Assembly: GCA_963922455.1 (NCBI GenBank)
Contig: CAWUIO010000005.1
Coordinates: 57,304-121,303 of the forward strand
Direction of reading: 5' to 3'
Source of the DNA: CAWUIO01 sp963922455
Lineage (GTDB): Bacteria; Bacteroidota; Bacteroidia; Cytophagales; Microscillaceae
Length of the DNA: 64,000 bases
Part shown: positions 1 through 8,919 of the stretch, piece after piece
Layout of the letters: every line of letters begins with the position of its first letter
How positions within the stretch are numbered: position 1 is the first letter of the stretch
Translations under genes and position numbers: made by a program
Notes under the pieces: generated by a model
The model's database searches: none
Told to the model about the DNA's origin: nothing
Seen by the model: the letters and a program-made list of their open reading frames with translations, nothing else

Positions 1-1
1 T

Positions 2-538
2 GCGCAGCTTTCCTTTTATAAAGGAGAATTTTCCTTGGCCCAAGAACATTTGGATATTTTGAAGGAAGCCACAACCCGGGAAATCGCCAATGACGCTATG
101 GAATTGAGCCTAATGATCCGGGATAATCTGGTTTTTGACACAACCGGAGCCGCCCTCTTGGATTATTCCAAAACTCAGTTGATGATGTTTCAAAATAAAA
201 ACTTGGAAGCTTTATCGGCTTACCAAAAAATGTTAGAAACCTATCCGGGCCATACCATAGAAGATGAAGTCTTGTGGAGCCTCGCGCAACTTCACTTGAA
301 AATGGGAAAAATCCAGGAGGCAATCGGAAATTTAGAGAAGATCATCCAGGTACATGGCGAAGATATTTTAGGGGATGATGCTCATTTTTTGCTGGCCAAA
401 ACCTATGAAGAAGTGGTGAAAGACCGGCAAAAAGCCATGGAAATCTATAAAGACCACCTCACAAAGTACCCAGGTAGTATTTACACGGCCGAAGCCCGCA
501 AACGGTTTCGGATACTGCGGGGCGATTTCCCAAATTAA
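2..538 (+). CDS. TPR-repeat protein, C-terminal part (5' end outside window)
   Basis: The reading frame is open from base 2, so the gene begins before the window; a TTG at 35 is not needed as a start. The visible 178 residues are helical and contain tetratricopeptide-like units, for example residues around NLEALSAYQKML, KIQEAIGNLEKI and QKAMEIYKDHLTKYPGS, the last being a typical TPR end. Such proteins are scaffolds for complexes, often in the periplasm or membrane in Bacteroidota, but the lost N-terminus prevents placing it. It ends 239 bases before gmd and is separated from it by a likely promoter. Confidence 0.75.
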   Translation, partial: AQLSFYKGEFSLAQEHLDILKEATTREIANDAMELSLMIRDNLVFDTTGAALLDYSKTQLMMFQNKNLEALSAYQKMLETYPGHTIEDEVLWSLAQLHLKMGKIQEAIGNLEKIIQVHGEDILGDDAHFLLAKTYEEVVKDRQKAMEIYKDHLTKYPGSIYTAEARKRFRILRGDFPN

Positions 539-600
539 GAATTATTCCAAAAGTGCAATTTTTTGTTCATTCCCTATGGGTATGAATCCAATTTAACCTG

Positions 601-608
601 TATATTTG
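601..608 (+). promoter_or_regulatory. Probable promoter -7 box of the gmd operon
   Basis: TATATTTG fits the Bacteroidota -7 consensus TAnnTTTG exactly. A matching -33 TTTG at the usual spacing is not clear, so only half of the promoter is supported. It lies 170 bases before the gmd start. The leader contains the word ACAATAGCT twice (near 666 and 733), and a similar word recurs in the gmd-fcl hairpin. Confidence 0.5.
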
Positions 609-777
609 CATCGTTCAAATTTAGTCCCGACTATTTTGTAAGCGTTCTAGCTAACCAGCCGAAGACAATAGCTTTATATATTTTCCTCATTCTTCATCCA
701 TCTGCGATTGATTTTCGTAGTATTGGATAAAAAACAATAGCTGTCTTTAAAATCTTAGCCCATTTAATCCTTACATT

Positions 778-1893
778 ATGTCTAAAGTTGCACTATTAAC
801 GGGTATCACCGGACAGGACGGTGCTTATCTAGCTGAGTTTTTACTGAATAAAGGTTACACGGTTCACGGTATTAAACGTCGTAGCTCATTATTTAACACA
901 GATCGTATCGATGATCTGTACCAAGATCCCCACGAAGAAAATTTGCGCTTAATTTTACATTACGGTGACCTGACCGATTCTACCAACATTATCCGAATCA
1001 TACAGGAAGTGCAACCCGACGAGATCTATAACTTGGGGGCTATGTCACACGTAAAAGTAAGTTTTGATGCACCTGAGTATACGGCCAATGTGGACGCCTT
1101 GGGTACCTTACGTATCTTGGAAGCCGTTCGCTTGCTAGATATGGTAGACAAAACGCGCATTTATCAAGCCTCTACTTCTGAGTTATACGGTTTGGTACAG
1201 GCTGTACCGCAATCGGAAACCACTCCCTTTTACCCACGCTCTCCTTATGGAGTGGCTAAGCTTTACGGGTACTGGATTACCGTTAACTACCGAGAAGCCT
1301 ACAACATGTACGCTTGTAACGGAATCCTTTTTAACCACGAAAGTCCCCTTCGCGGAGAAACTTTCGTAACCCGTAAAATTACAAGAGCCGTGTCTCGTAT
1401 CGCAATGGGCTTACAAGATCGTTTATTCCTAGGAAATATGGATGCTAAGCGGGATTGGGGACACGCCAAAGACTATGTAGAGGCTATGTATTTACTCCTT
1501 CAGCAAGATGTGGCCGAAGATTTTGTAATTGCCACGGGAGTTACTACTACCGTTCGTGATTTTGTCCGTATGGCATTTTCTGAAGTGGGAATTGATATAG
1601 AATTCAAAGGAGAAGGCGTTGACGAGACTGCCGTAGTAGTAGCTTGCAACAATCCTGACTATCAAATTGAAATTGGAAAAACCATAGTAAGTGTTGATCC
1701 TCGTTATTTCCGTCCTACGGAAGTTGACCTATTGATCGGAGACCCGACCAAGGCCCAGGAAAAATTAGGTTGGAAGCCAAAATATGACCTACCTATGTTG
1801 GTACAAGATATGATGCGAGCCGACTTAGATCTCTTCAAGCGTGACCAGTATTTGAAAGAAGGTGGTCATAAAATCATGAACTATCACGAGTAA
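778..1893 (+). CDS. gmd: GDP-mannose 4,6-dehydratase
   Basis: Converts GDP-D-mannose to GDP-4-keto-6-deoxy-D-mannose, the first step to GDP-L-fucose and related deoxysugars of surface glycans; cytoplasmic and NADP-dependent. The 371-residue protein begins with the Rossmann motif GITGQDGAYLAE. It keeps the catalytic set T133 and E135 (STSELYG) and Y157-x3-K161 (SPYGVAK), and the family signature NHESPLRGETFVTRKI. Length is normal. It is followed after 73 bases by fcl, the next enzyme of the pathway, and then by two dTDP-rhamnose genes, so the block supplies activated deoxyhexoses. Confidence 0.97.
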   Translation: MSKVALLTGITGQDGAYLAEFLLNKGYTVHGIKRRSSLFNTDRIDDLYQDPHEENLRLILHYGDLTDSTNIIRIIQEVQPDEIYNLGAMSHVKVSFDAPEYTANVDALGTLRILEAVRLLDMVDKTRIYQASTSELYGLVQAVPQSETTPFYPRSPYGVAKLYGYWITVNYREAYNMYACNGILFNHESPLRGETFVTRKITRAVSRIAMGLQDRLFLGNMDAKRDWGHAKDYVEAMYLLLQQDVAEDFVIATGVTTTVRDFVRMAFSEVGIDIEFKGEGVDETAVVVACNNPDYQIEIGKTIVSVDPRYFRPTEVDLLIGDPTKAQEKLGWKPKYDLPMLVQDMMRADLDLFKRDQYLKEGGHKIMNYHE

Positions 1894-1904
1894 TCACGAG
1901 CAAG

Positions 1905-1938
1905 CAATAGCTTAATGAATTTTATTCATGGGCTATTG
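1905..1938 (+). other. Hairpin between gmd and fcl
   Basis: CAATAGC (1905-1911) pairs with GCTATTG (1932-1938), and inside it TGAAT pairs with ATTCA across a TTT loop. Only a weak T-run follows, so it may be an mRNA-processing or partial termination structure rather than a full terminator. Confidence 0.45.
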
Positions 1939-1966
1939 TTTACGCTAAAAAAAGATACACTTGACT

Positions 1967-2899
1967 ATGGACAAAAGTAGCAAAATATACATTGCCGGCC
2001 ACCGGGGCATGGTGGGATCGGCTATCCTTCGTAAACTAGAAAGAGAAGGATTTAATAATACGGTTTATCGTACTTCCAAAGATTTAGATCTTCGTAGCCA
2101 AACCCAAGTTGAGCAATTTTTTGCTGATGAAAAGCCCGACTATGTGGTCCTGGCCGCAGCCAAAGTAGGCGGTATCCTCGCTAACAATACCTACCGGGCC
2201 GACTTCTTATACGACAATTTGATGATCCAAAACAATGTGATCCATCATTCATACGTTCACGGCGTAAAAAAATTGATGTTCCTCGGCTCTTCTTGTATTT
2301 ATCCTAAGATGGCCCCTCAGCCCTTGAAAGAAGAATACTTACTAACCGGATTGTTGGAGCCCACAAACGAGCCTTACGCCATTGCCAAAATTTCGGGTAT
2401 CAAAATGTGTGAAGCCTATCGCGATCAATACGATTGTAATTTTATCTCGGCCATGCCTACCAACTTGTATGGGGAGAATGATAATTATGACCTTAAAAAT
2501 TCCCACGTATTGCCCGCTCTCATGCGCAAGTTTGTAGAAGCTAAGCAAGAAGGAAAACCCCACGTGGAAATCTGGGGTACAGGTAGCCCTTTGCGTGAGT
2601 TTTTGAATGTAGATGATTTAGCAGATGCTTGCTATTTCCTTCTCTTAAACTACGACGAAAAAGATTTTGTCAATGTAGGTACAGGAGAAGATATTAGTAT
2701 TAAAGACTTAGCTTTATTAATCAAACGATTAGTGGGTTATGAAGGAGAGTTAAAATTTGATACGTCCAAGCCTGACGGAACGCCTCGCAAATTGATGGAT
2801 GTTAGCCGTATCAAAAATATGGGTTGGGAACCAAAAATTAGTCTGGAGCAAGGTATCTCCACTATTTTAAAAGAGAAGTTCCAACTCGAGTCTGTATAA
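1967..2899 (+). CDS. fcl: GDP-L-fucose synthase
   Basis: Epimerises and reduces GDP-4-keto-6-deoxymannose, the Gmd product, to GDP-L-fucose with NADPH. I place the start at the ATG at 1967 rather than the in-frame TTG two codons upstream; the protein is then 310 residues. Visible features are the Rossmann motif AGHRGMVGSAI, the signature LGSSCIYPK, and the catalytic Y137-x3-K141 in NEPYAIAKI. It forms a two-gene pathway unit with gmd. Confidence 0.96.
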   Translation: MDKSSKIYIAGHRGMVGSAILRKLEREGFNNTVYRTSKDLDLRSQTQVEQFFADEKPDYVVLAAAKVGGILANNTYRADFLYDNLMIQNNVIHHSYVHGVKKLMFLGSSCIYPKMAPQPLKEEYLLTGLLEPTNEPYAIAKISGIKMCEAYRDQYDCNFISAMPTNLYGENDNYDLKNSHVLPALMRKFVEAKQEGKPHVEIWGTGSPLREFLNVDDLADACYFLLLNYDEKDFVNVGTGEDISIKDLALLIKRLVGYEGELKFDTSKPDGTPRKLMDVSRIKNMGWEPKISLEQGISTILKEKFQLESV

Positions 2900-2986
2900 A
2901 CGACCCTGTAAGACTTATCCGGTTATTACATTTTTAAATTAAGGGCTATTCCTTAACTTAGCAGTGTATGTCCGGATAAATTTTTT

Positions 2987-3856
2987 ATGAAAGGAATAAT
3001 TCTCGCCGGAGGTTCCGGTACTCGCCTTTACCCCATCACCCTTTCCGTTAGTAAACAGTTGGTCCCGGTTTTTGACAAACCGATGATTTACTATCCCTTG
3101 TCCATCTTAATGCAAGCCGGGATAAGAGAAATTTTAGTGATTACTACGCCAAGGGATAAGCAATTATTTCGTCAATTATTAGGGGATGGTTCACATTTGG
3201 GTTGTAAGTTTGAATACACCATTCAAGAAAAACCCGAGGGCTTGGCTCAAGCTTTTATTATTGGTGCCCCATTTATCCAAGAGGATAAGGTAGCTTTAAT
3301 TCTTGGGGATAATATTTTTTATGGAACCGGTTTGGAATATACGCTTAGGCAACATACCGATCCCGATGGAGGTGTGGTCTTTGCCTATCACGTCTCCGAC
3401 CCTCAACGCTATGGAGTAGTAGCCTTTGATAAGGATAAACGCGCTATATCTATTGAAGAAAAACCCCAGAACCCTAAATCGAATTATGCCGTTCCGGGTC
3501 TTTACTTCTATGATAATGAGGTAATTGAAATCTCTAAATCTTTAAAACCCTCTCCCCGGGGAGAATTAGAAATAACCGACGTAAACCGTACCTACTTAGA
3601 CCGGGGAAAGTTACAGGTAGGAATCTTGGACCGAGGCACTGCTTGGTTAGATACGGGTACGTTTACTTCCTTAATGCAGGCGGGACAATACGTGCAAGTT
3701 ATCGAAGAGCGTCAAGGACTTAAAGTAGGATGTATCGAGGAAATTGCCTACAAAATGGGATATATTGATGCCCCTCAGTTGGAGAAAATTGCTCAACCCT
3801 TCATGAAAAGTGGTTACGGAAAGTACTTAATGGGCCTTCTACAAGATGAATCCTAA
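2987..3856 (+). CDS. rfbA: Glucose-1-phosphate thymidylyltransferase
   Basis: Makes dTDP-glucose from glucose-1-phosphate and dTTP, the entry step to dTDP-L-rhamnose. The 289-residue protein opens with the nucleotidyltransferase signature LAGGSGTRLYPITLSVSKQL and keeps KPMIYYPLS and LGDNIFYG of the RmlA family; length is typical. It is followed by rfbC; rfbB and rfbD are not in the window, so the pathway must be completed elsewhere. Confidence 0.96.
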   Translation: MKGIILAGGSGTRLYPITLSVSKQLVPVFDKPMIYYPLSILMQAGIREILVITTPRDKQLFRQLLGDGSHLGCKFEYTIQEKPEGLAQAFIIGAPFIQEDKVALILGDNIFYGTGLEYTLRQHTDPDGGVVFAYHVSDPQRYGVVAFDKDKRAISIEEKPQNPKSNYAVPGLYFYDNEVIEISKSLKPSPRGELEITDVNRTYLDRGKLQVGILDRGTAWLDTGTFTSLMQAGQYVQVIEERQGLKVGCIEEIAYKMGYIDAPQLEKIAQPFMKSGYGKYLMGLLQDES

Positions 3857-3914
3857 TTAAACTGCATATTTTAAATAATTCATTAGCTTTAGGCTTGATT
3901 AATTTTTCAACACT

Positions 3915-4469
3915 ATGCCAATCTTACCTGGAGAAATAAATGGTCTTTGGATCATCGAACCAAGGGTCTTTTCAGACAATCGTGGTTTTTTTTATGAAAG
4001 CTATAATCATCGTAACTTTGTTGAGACGACAGGCTTTCAAGGTGATTTTATTCAAGATAACCATTCTTTCTCTCACTATGGGGTGATACGAGGACTTCAT
4101 TTTCAAAAAGCCCCCCACGCTCAATCTAAATTAGTACGGGTGGTTCAAGGAGAAGTATTGGATATTGCCGTAGATATTCGAGAGAACTCTCCTAGCTTTG
4201 GCCAATATCAATCCGTACGCTTATCGGCCGAAAATAATCGCCAATTTTTTGTTCCCCAGGGATTTGCTCACGGATTTGTAGTTTTGAGCAAAACGGCCGT
4301 TTTATTGTACAAATGCGATAATTATTATGCCCCACAATCTGAGTCGGGTATTATTTATAATGACCCAGAGCTAAATATTGATTGGCAGGTTCCAGAAGAT
4401 AAAATCATAGTATCGGATAAGGATAAATTATTACCTCAGCTAAGTGAATTGAGAAGACAATACGCTTAA
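3915..4469 (+). CDS. rfbC: dTDP-4-dehydrorhamnose 3,5-epimerase
   Basis: Epimerises dTDP-4-keto-6-deoxyglucose at C3 and C5 in dTDP-L-rhamnose synthesis. It is a 184-residue cupin. Visible motifs are FxDNRGFFYESY near the start, the catalytic histidine H62 in RGLHFQ, and FVPQGFAHGFVVLS followed by LYKCDNYY with the active-site tyrosine. It sits 58 bases after rfbA in the same direction and is probably co-transcribed with it. Confidence 0.96.
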   Translation: MPILPGEINGLWIIEPRVFSDNRGFFYESYNHRNFVETTGFQGDFIQDNHSFSHYGVIRGLHFQKAPHAQSKLVRVVQGEVLDIAVDIRENSPSFGQYQSVRLSAENNRQFFVPQGFAHGFVVLSKTAVLLYKCDNYYAPQSESGIIYNDPELNIDWQVPEDKIIVSDKDKLLPQLSELRRQYA

Positions 4470-4526
4470 TCTGTTTTGATTATTTCTTGCCAGCTATTTA
4501 ATTTCAAGAAATCTGTCGAAGAAGGA

Positions 4527-4557
4527 TTTGTCAAAGCACCAATCCCTTCTATATTTG
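4527..4557 (+). promoter_or_regulatory. Bacteroidota-type promoter of the nitroreductase gene
   Basis: TTTG at 4527-4530 is followed after exactly 19 bases by TATATTTG at 4550-4557, a full match to the TTTG-N19-TAnnTTTG consensus. The coding start lies 24 bases downstream, so the leader is very short. This is the best promoter in the window. Confidence 0.8.
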
Positions 4558-4580
4558 TGTAGAACGTTTACAGATTTTTT

Positions 4581-5246
4581 ATGAAAAAAGCCTTTGTCCC
4601 ATTCAATATGCCGGAAGTTTCTCCGGACGAAATGCTTTTACGAAGCCAACAATATTATGAGTCCATGGATAAAAGGCGTTCTTTAAGAATGTTTTCAGAT
4701 CTTCCGGTGGCCCGCGAAGTAATCGAGAATATTATTATGACGGCTTCAACGGCTCCTTCGGGCGCGCATAAACAACCCTGGACTTTTTGTGCCGTTGGCA
4801 GTCCGGCAATAAAAAAAGAAATACGCCTAGCCGCCGAAAAGGAAGAATACGAAAATTACCACGGACGCATGCCAGATACCTGGCTCGAAGATTTAGAAAA
4901 GTTTGATACCGATTGGCATAAACCTTTCCTGGAAACCGTCCCTTGGCTAATCATTGTTTTTCGCCGTATCTTTGACATAGACGCAGAAGGAAAAAAACAG
5001 ACTAATTACTATGTAAATGAATCTGTTGGATTGGCTGCCGGATTTTTACTTACGGCCATACACCAAGCAGGCCTGGTAGCGTTGACACATACGCCCAGCC
5101 CCATGAATTTCTTGGCCAATCTTTTGAAACGTCCAGAAAATGAAAAACCATTTTTATTAATTCCGGTAGGGTATCCTGCCAAAGATGCCGAAGTTCCTGT
5201 ACTAAACCGAAAAAGTTTGGAGGAAGTATCGCAATTTTATGATTGA
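4581..5246 (+). CDS. Iodotyrosine-deiodinase-like nitroreductase
   Basis: A 221-residue flavoprotein of the nitroreductase superfamily. RRSLRMFSDLPV and STAPSGAHKQPWTF are the FMN-binding signatures of the iodotyrosine deiodinase branch. The substrate-lid triad of that branch is present with the right spacing: E89, Y93 (EYENYHGRM) and K114 (TDWHKPF), and the end matches too (NEKPFLLIPVGYPA). Known family members, including a bacterial one from Haliscomenobacter, remove halogen from halotyrosines by reduction. Halotyrosine dehalogenation is inferred from the triad. It has its own strong promoter and is not in an operon. Confidence 0.9.
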   Translation: MKKAFVPFNMPEVSPDEMLLRSQQYYESMDKRRSLRMFSDLPVAREVIENIIMTASTAPSGAHKQPWTFCAVGSPAIKKEIRLAAEKEEYENYHGRMPDTWLEDLEKFDTDWHKPFLETVPWLIIVFRRIFDIDAEGKKQTNYYVNESVGLAAGFLLTAIHQAGLVALTHTPSPMNFLANLLKRPENEKPFLLIPVGYPAKDAEVPVLNRKSLEEVSQFYD

Positions 5247-5412
5247 GAATTAGTTTCCTTTTCTTAAGTTTCTTTTTTTATAAAAAGCTAATTTGTAATG
5301 CAAACCAATTTAACAAAACCATTCATCGTCTTTGACGTTAAAATGGATTAGAATTTAAATAGGTAAAAGGAACCTTTTTCTTTAAGTATCCGATCAAATC
5401 TGTTTCAGAATC

Positions 5413-5796
5413 ATGGAAAACTATATTGTCCAAGGAAATGACGAAGCACCTAGCATACATTTTAATGCGGAAACCGGTGTATTAGAAATCTCCGAAAGCT
5501 CCTACCCAGAGTACACCAACGAAATCTATAATCCGGTAATGGAATGGCTGGATTCCTATTTTGAAGAAGAAGGAAGAAAGGTCGTATTCAATTTTAAATT
5601 AGACTACTTCAATACTAGTACTTCCTTCCGTTTTCAACAAATTATCAATCGCCTCAACCAGTATAGCGAAGATAAAAAAGGGGAGGTAACGATCAATTGG
5701 TATTACGAAGAAGGGGATGTAGATATGCAAGAAAACGGAGAAGATTATGCCAAAGATGCCAAAGTACCCTTCCATCTAATTCAATACGAAGACTAA
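5413..5796 (+). CDS. SiaC-family (DUF1987) regulatory phosphoprotein
   Basis: A 127-residue acidic protein of the DUF1987/SiaC family. In Pseudomonas SiaC is phosphorylated on a threonine by the kinase SiaB and dephosphorylated by the PP2C phosphatase SiaA, and controls a diguanylate cyclase. Here YFNTSTSFRF puts threonine at position 68, the same number as in SiaC, with further S/T next to it. No SiaB-like kinase is adjacent. The nearest SiaA-like phosphatase is the GAF-SpoIIE gene at 12.9-14.4 kb. A link between the two is inference only. Confidence 0.8.
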   Translation: MENYIVQGNDEAPSIHFNAETGVLEISESSYPEYTNEIYNPVMEWLDSYFEEEGRKVVFNFKLDYFNTSTSFRFQQIINRLNQYSEDKKGEVTINWYYEEGDVDMQENGEDYAKDAKVPFHLIQYED

Positions 5797-6326
5797 ACCC
5801 CCGCACATTATATAAATTTTTAAAGCTGTAGGAGGTATATTTCTTTATTTTATTTCGTCTACTTTTTGTTTTTTAAATTAAAAGTCAATTAAAAATAGCC
5901 TCTGTACTATTATCTCCTAAAATTTCAGAAATTTCTATAAAACCCCCTCCAATCTCTAACCAGGCTTCTTGTAGCTACGTTAAATTAAAGAAGAGTGAAG
6001 CACAACGTTGATTAACGTATATGATTTTTCAATCATATTATTGACTCTTTTTTAGAAAATTCTTCATCCATCCCGTTTACAATAAACATTGAGTAAGCTA
6101 ATAGTGGGAAATGACTTCCCCTTTTGGTAATTATTCCCTAAAAAAGATGGCTTATAAAGTAAATCTTTACTACATAAGCCATTGACAAACAGTAGAATAT
6201 AATTTTTACTTGGATATATATTGGCTAAGGCATTAGATGTGTACAGACTAATACGCACGAGATAACAAGTGACCTAGCACATACATATTGTCCTAGTAAT
6301 GAGCTTGATATCCTCCATTTGAATTT
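5797..6326. other. AT-rich gap with three hairpins
   Basis: No convincing coding region. It holds three strong inverted repeats. ATATGATT-TTTC-AATCATAT lies at 6019-6038, followed by GACTC and a T6 run (6045-6055). A GGGAA/TTCCC hairpin lies near 6106-6122. A long one has ATGGCTTAT (6147-6155) pairing with ATAAGCCAT (6174-6182) and an inner AGTAAA/TTTACT stem. A small RNA or a dead mobile fragment would both fit. Confidence 0.45.
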
Positions 6327-6380
6327 ATGACATCCTTTGTTAAAAAGTACCTAATTGCACGTGCTATACTGAGCAAAACA

Positions 6381-8156
6381 ATGAGAAAGATATTCTTCAT
6401 TTCAATTCCTGTCATTATTTTGTTGGGTCTTGGGTTTACTTTCGGAAGAAAACAGCTCCGAGAACTTAAAAAAGAAATTACTCAAGCCTGGATACGACAA
6501 TCATCCAATCATCGCCTTTCCTCAGAAGTTAAGTTTCAAAAATTTCCCCTGGGTGATGCCGCCCGAGGTAAATTCACGAGCTTGCTTATAGGACCTGATA
6601 AGAAATTATATGCCGGAAGAATGGACGGACAAATTCATTGTTTTAAGGTGTATCCAGATGGGACCTTAGGCTTAAATAAAATTTACAAGCCCTTCAATTC
6701 AGACAAACTACTCATTGGTTTAGAATTTCAGCCCAATATAGAGGGGGACACTTTGTTACTTTGGGCTACTTATAGTGATTATCCTAAGATTTATAATGGA
6801 CCGGCTTGGAATGGGCGCTTGGCTCGCTTGACCCTCGACGCCCAAAGCGATAAAGTATTAGAAAACCAATTAGTCTTTACCAACCTTCCCCGTTCGGGAA
6901 AAGATCACCTTACCAATAGCTTAGCTTTTGGCCCTGATGGAGCTCTTTACTTCAATCAAGGGAGTAACACGGCTATGGGCCGGGCCGAATATGAGAAAGT
7001 CTGGGGTTTTCGAGAAGAGTCTTTGCTTTCAGCTACCATTCTCCGGGTTGACTTAGCTAAGTTGCCATCCGATTTACCGCTGGATGTCAAAACCCAAGAT
7101 GCGGGAGGAAATTACGACCCGTTCCACCCAGATGCCCCTTTGACAATTTATGTAACGGGCTTGCGTAATGCCTATGACCTGGTATGGCATAGTAATGGAG
7201 AACTATATGTGCCCATCAACGGATCTATGGGAGGTAAAAACCTACCTACTTCCAACCCTGAAGATGAGCGTTACATTGCGCCCTTCGGAAAATATGCGGA
7301 GTATGATGGACCCAAAAATATACCGGCCATTGACAATTATGCTTATTCTATGCCTGATTTTATGTACCGCATAGAAAAGGGTAGGTATTACGGCCACCCC
7401 AACCCGATTCGGGCCGAATATGTACTAAATCGGGGAGATGAAGATGTAAACCACTCAAGTTATCGGGGAATAAAACCAGGACCTAATTATCATCAGCCCA
7501 TTCATGACTTTGGCCTTCACGCTTCTCCCAACGGAATTGTGGAATATAAAAATGATGCATTTGGGGGGAAGCTCCAAGGTATGATGCTTGTCACCCGTTA
7601 TAATATGTATCACGACCTCTTTCTGATGGAACCAAGCCCTGACGGTAAGGGCATTAAACGAACTTTTGATGGTGAGCATTTGGGCCTCTCCGAGTTTCAC
7701 GAGCCCTTAGATGTGACCATGAATCCGGATAATGGAATTATATATGTATCGGAGCTAGGGGGGAAAGGACAAATTGTTTTGGTAATTCCCCGAGATGGCC
7801 GCCCATTACCCAATGCTATGGCCGCCCGAACACCTAAAGAAAATGTTTTTCAAGACGCCGAAGTTAGCTTGGAAGCTAAGCCAAGCCTAGATGATCCGCT
7901 CTTGAGTGGTGAGGTTCTTTTTGAAGAAAATTGTGTTAACTGCCACGGTGAGCAAGGAGAGGGAGGTACCGGTCCTAGTTTGCAAGATGATGAATGGATT
8001 TATGGAGGTAGTGTCAACAATATTGCTCAAACCCTTCGCAATGGGGCCCGAAACGGAATGCCGTCTTGGAAGGACCGTCTCAACGATAAGCAAATTTCTA
8101 GCTTGGCTAGGTATGTTCATCAACTGAGGCATAAGAAAAAAATATCTATGAATTAA
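6381..8156 (+). CDS. PQQ-type sorbosone/glucose dehydrogenase-like protein with cytochrome c domain
   Basis: I start at the ATG at 6381, which gives a clear N-terminal membrane segment (MRKIFFISIPVIILLGLGF); an ATG at 6327 is the alternative. The body, about residues 50-480, is a six-blade beta-propeller of the soluble quinoprotein dehydrogenase type (PDGALYFNQGSNTAMGR, VTGLRNAYDLVWH). The C-terminus is a single-haem cytochrome c: CVNCH at 518-522 with a likely axial methionine M560 in NGMPSW. Inference: periplasmic sugar or alcohol oxidation passing electrons through its own haem. The gene stands alone and ends in a strong terminator. Confidence 0.85.
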   Translation: MRKIFFISIPVIILLGLGFTFGRKQLRELKKEITQAWIRQSSNHRLSSEVKFQKFPLGDAARGKFTSLLIGPDKKLYAGRMDGQIHCFKVYPDGTLGLNKIYKPFNSDKLLIGLEFQPNIEGDTLLLWATYSDYPKIYNGPAWNGRLARLTLDAQSDKVLENQLVFTNLPRSGKDHLTNSLAFGPDGALYFNQGSNTAMGRAEYEKVWGFREESLLSATILRVDLAKLPSDLPLDVKTQDAGGNYDPFHPDAPLTIYVTGLRNAYDLVWHSNGELYVPINGSMGGKNLPTSNPEDERYIAPFGKYAEYDGPKNIPAIDNYAYSMPDFMYRIEKGRYYGHPNPIRAEYVLNRGDEDVNHSSYRGIKPGPNYHQPIHDFGLHASPNGIVEYKNDAFGGKLQGMMLVTRYNMYHDLFLMEPSPDGKGIKRTFDGEHLGLSEFHEPLDVTMNPDNGIIYVSELGGKGQIVLVIPRDGRPLPNAMAARTPKENVFQDAEVSLEAKPSLDDPLLSGEVLFEENCVNCHGEQGEGGTGPSLQDDEWIYGGSVNNIAQTLRNGARNGMPSWKDRLNDKQISSLARYVHQLRHKKKISMN

Positions 8157-8179
8157 GGGGAGTCCCCCCTGCCCATGAG

Positions 8180-8211
8180 CCTTCTTGTTGTGTAGCAAGA
8201 AGGTTTTTTTT
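8180..8211 (+). terminator. Rho-independent terminator
   Basis: CCTTCTTG (8180-8187) pairs perfectly with CAAGAAGG (8196-8203) around an 8-base loop, followed by eight T residues. It closes the dehydrogenase transcript. Confidence 0.92.
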
Positions 8212-8352
8212 ATTAAAAACCTACCCAGAAAGCCTTTCCAAACTTACAAGGAATTAGGATACCCGAAAACCATACATATTTTCTACCAATAGCTTGTTTT
8301 GATCGGTAATTCCTATTTTTTTAGGGAGAAAGAACCAAGCTTCGCATTGAAA

Positions 8353-8808
8353 ATGAAAGAAAAAGTTTTATTTGTTTGTACCGGCAATTATTATCGGAGC
8401 CGATTTGCCGAAATACTATTTAACCATTGGGCGAAACAGCAAGATTTAGCTTGGGAAGCATTCTCCCGGGGCTTTCGGCCAAGTAGCCGCAATGTAGGAG
8501 AAATGTCTGTCTACACTTTTGAGGGGCTCAAAGAACGGGACATTCCCATCGGGGAGGTGCGGTTTCCCTTAAAATTAGAAGAAAAAGATTTGGCGTCGGC
8601 TGCTCAAATTATCGCTTTAAAAGAAGCAGAACATCGTCAATACTTAGAGAAGGAGTTCCCCCATTGGATAGAGCAGGTTACTTTTTGGCACGTGCACGAT
8701 CTGGATGTGGCTAGCCCCGAAGAAGCACTGCCGCAGATAGAAATGCAGGTAGAAAGACTTATCGAGCAATTGACTCAAAAAAAAGATAAGGAGCTTCCCC
8801 GCGGTTGA
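8353..8808 (+). CDS. Low-molecular-weight protein tyrosine phosphatase-like protein
   Basis: Starting at the ATG at 8353 the 151-residue protein begins MKEKVLFVCTGNYYRSR, the phosphatase loop C9-x5-R15 directly after the first strand, as in LMW-PTP. The acid loop is not a classic DP motif; HDLDVASPEEA near the end may supply the aspartate. Probable role: cytoplasmic phosphotyrosine phosphatase or related thiol enzyme. The stop codon lies inside the first box of a repeat element that begins at 8790, so the last residues (KELPRG) are encoded by repeat DNA. Confidence 0.8.
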   Translation: MKEKVLFVCTGNYYRSRFAEILFNHWAKQQDLAWEAFSRGFRPSSRNVGEMSVYTFEGLKERDIPIGEVRFPLKLEEKDLASAAQIIALKEAEHRQYLEKEFPHWIEQVTFWHVHDLDVASPEEALPQIEMQVERLIEQLTQKKDKELPRG

Positions 8809-8919
8809 GAGAATGGACCTTTTAGGTAGGTTTTGTAGCCGCGGGTCGGGCTTTCGCTACTCGCTGCCTTTCCCCGCCCGGCCTACACGAGCTCAGACAT
8901 GCCGCTCTATCCCTAAGCC
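8790..8919 (+). repeat. Interspersed element arm L1-forward (subtype I)
   Basis: Box A is GGAGCTTCCCCGCGG (8790-8804). The stem partner CCGCGGG starts at 8839, followed by the core CTTTCGCTACTCGCTGCC, and the arm ends with box C CCGCTCTATCCCTAAGCC at 8919. The box A stem CCCGCGG differs from other copies and its partner has changed to match. It faces an opposite arm at 9299-9429. Confidence 0.9.

Noticed and set aside
6064..6258. Minus-strand 64-residue reading frame
   Set aside because: It runs through the hairpins of a gene-free gap, has no family resemblance and no neighbouring signals.
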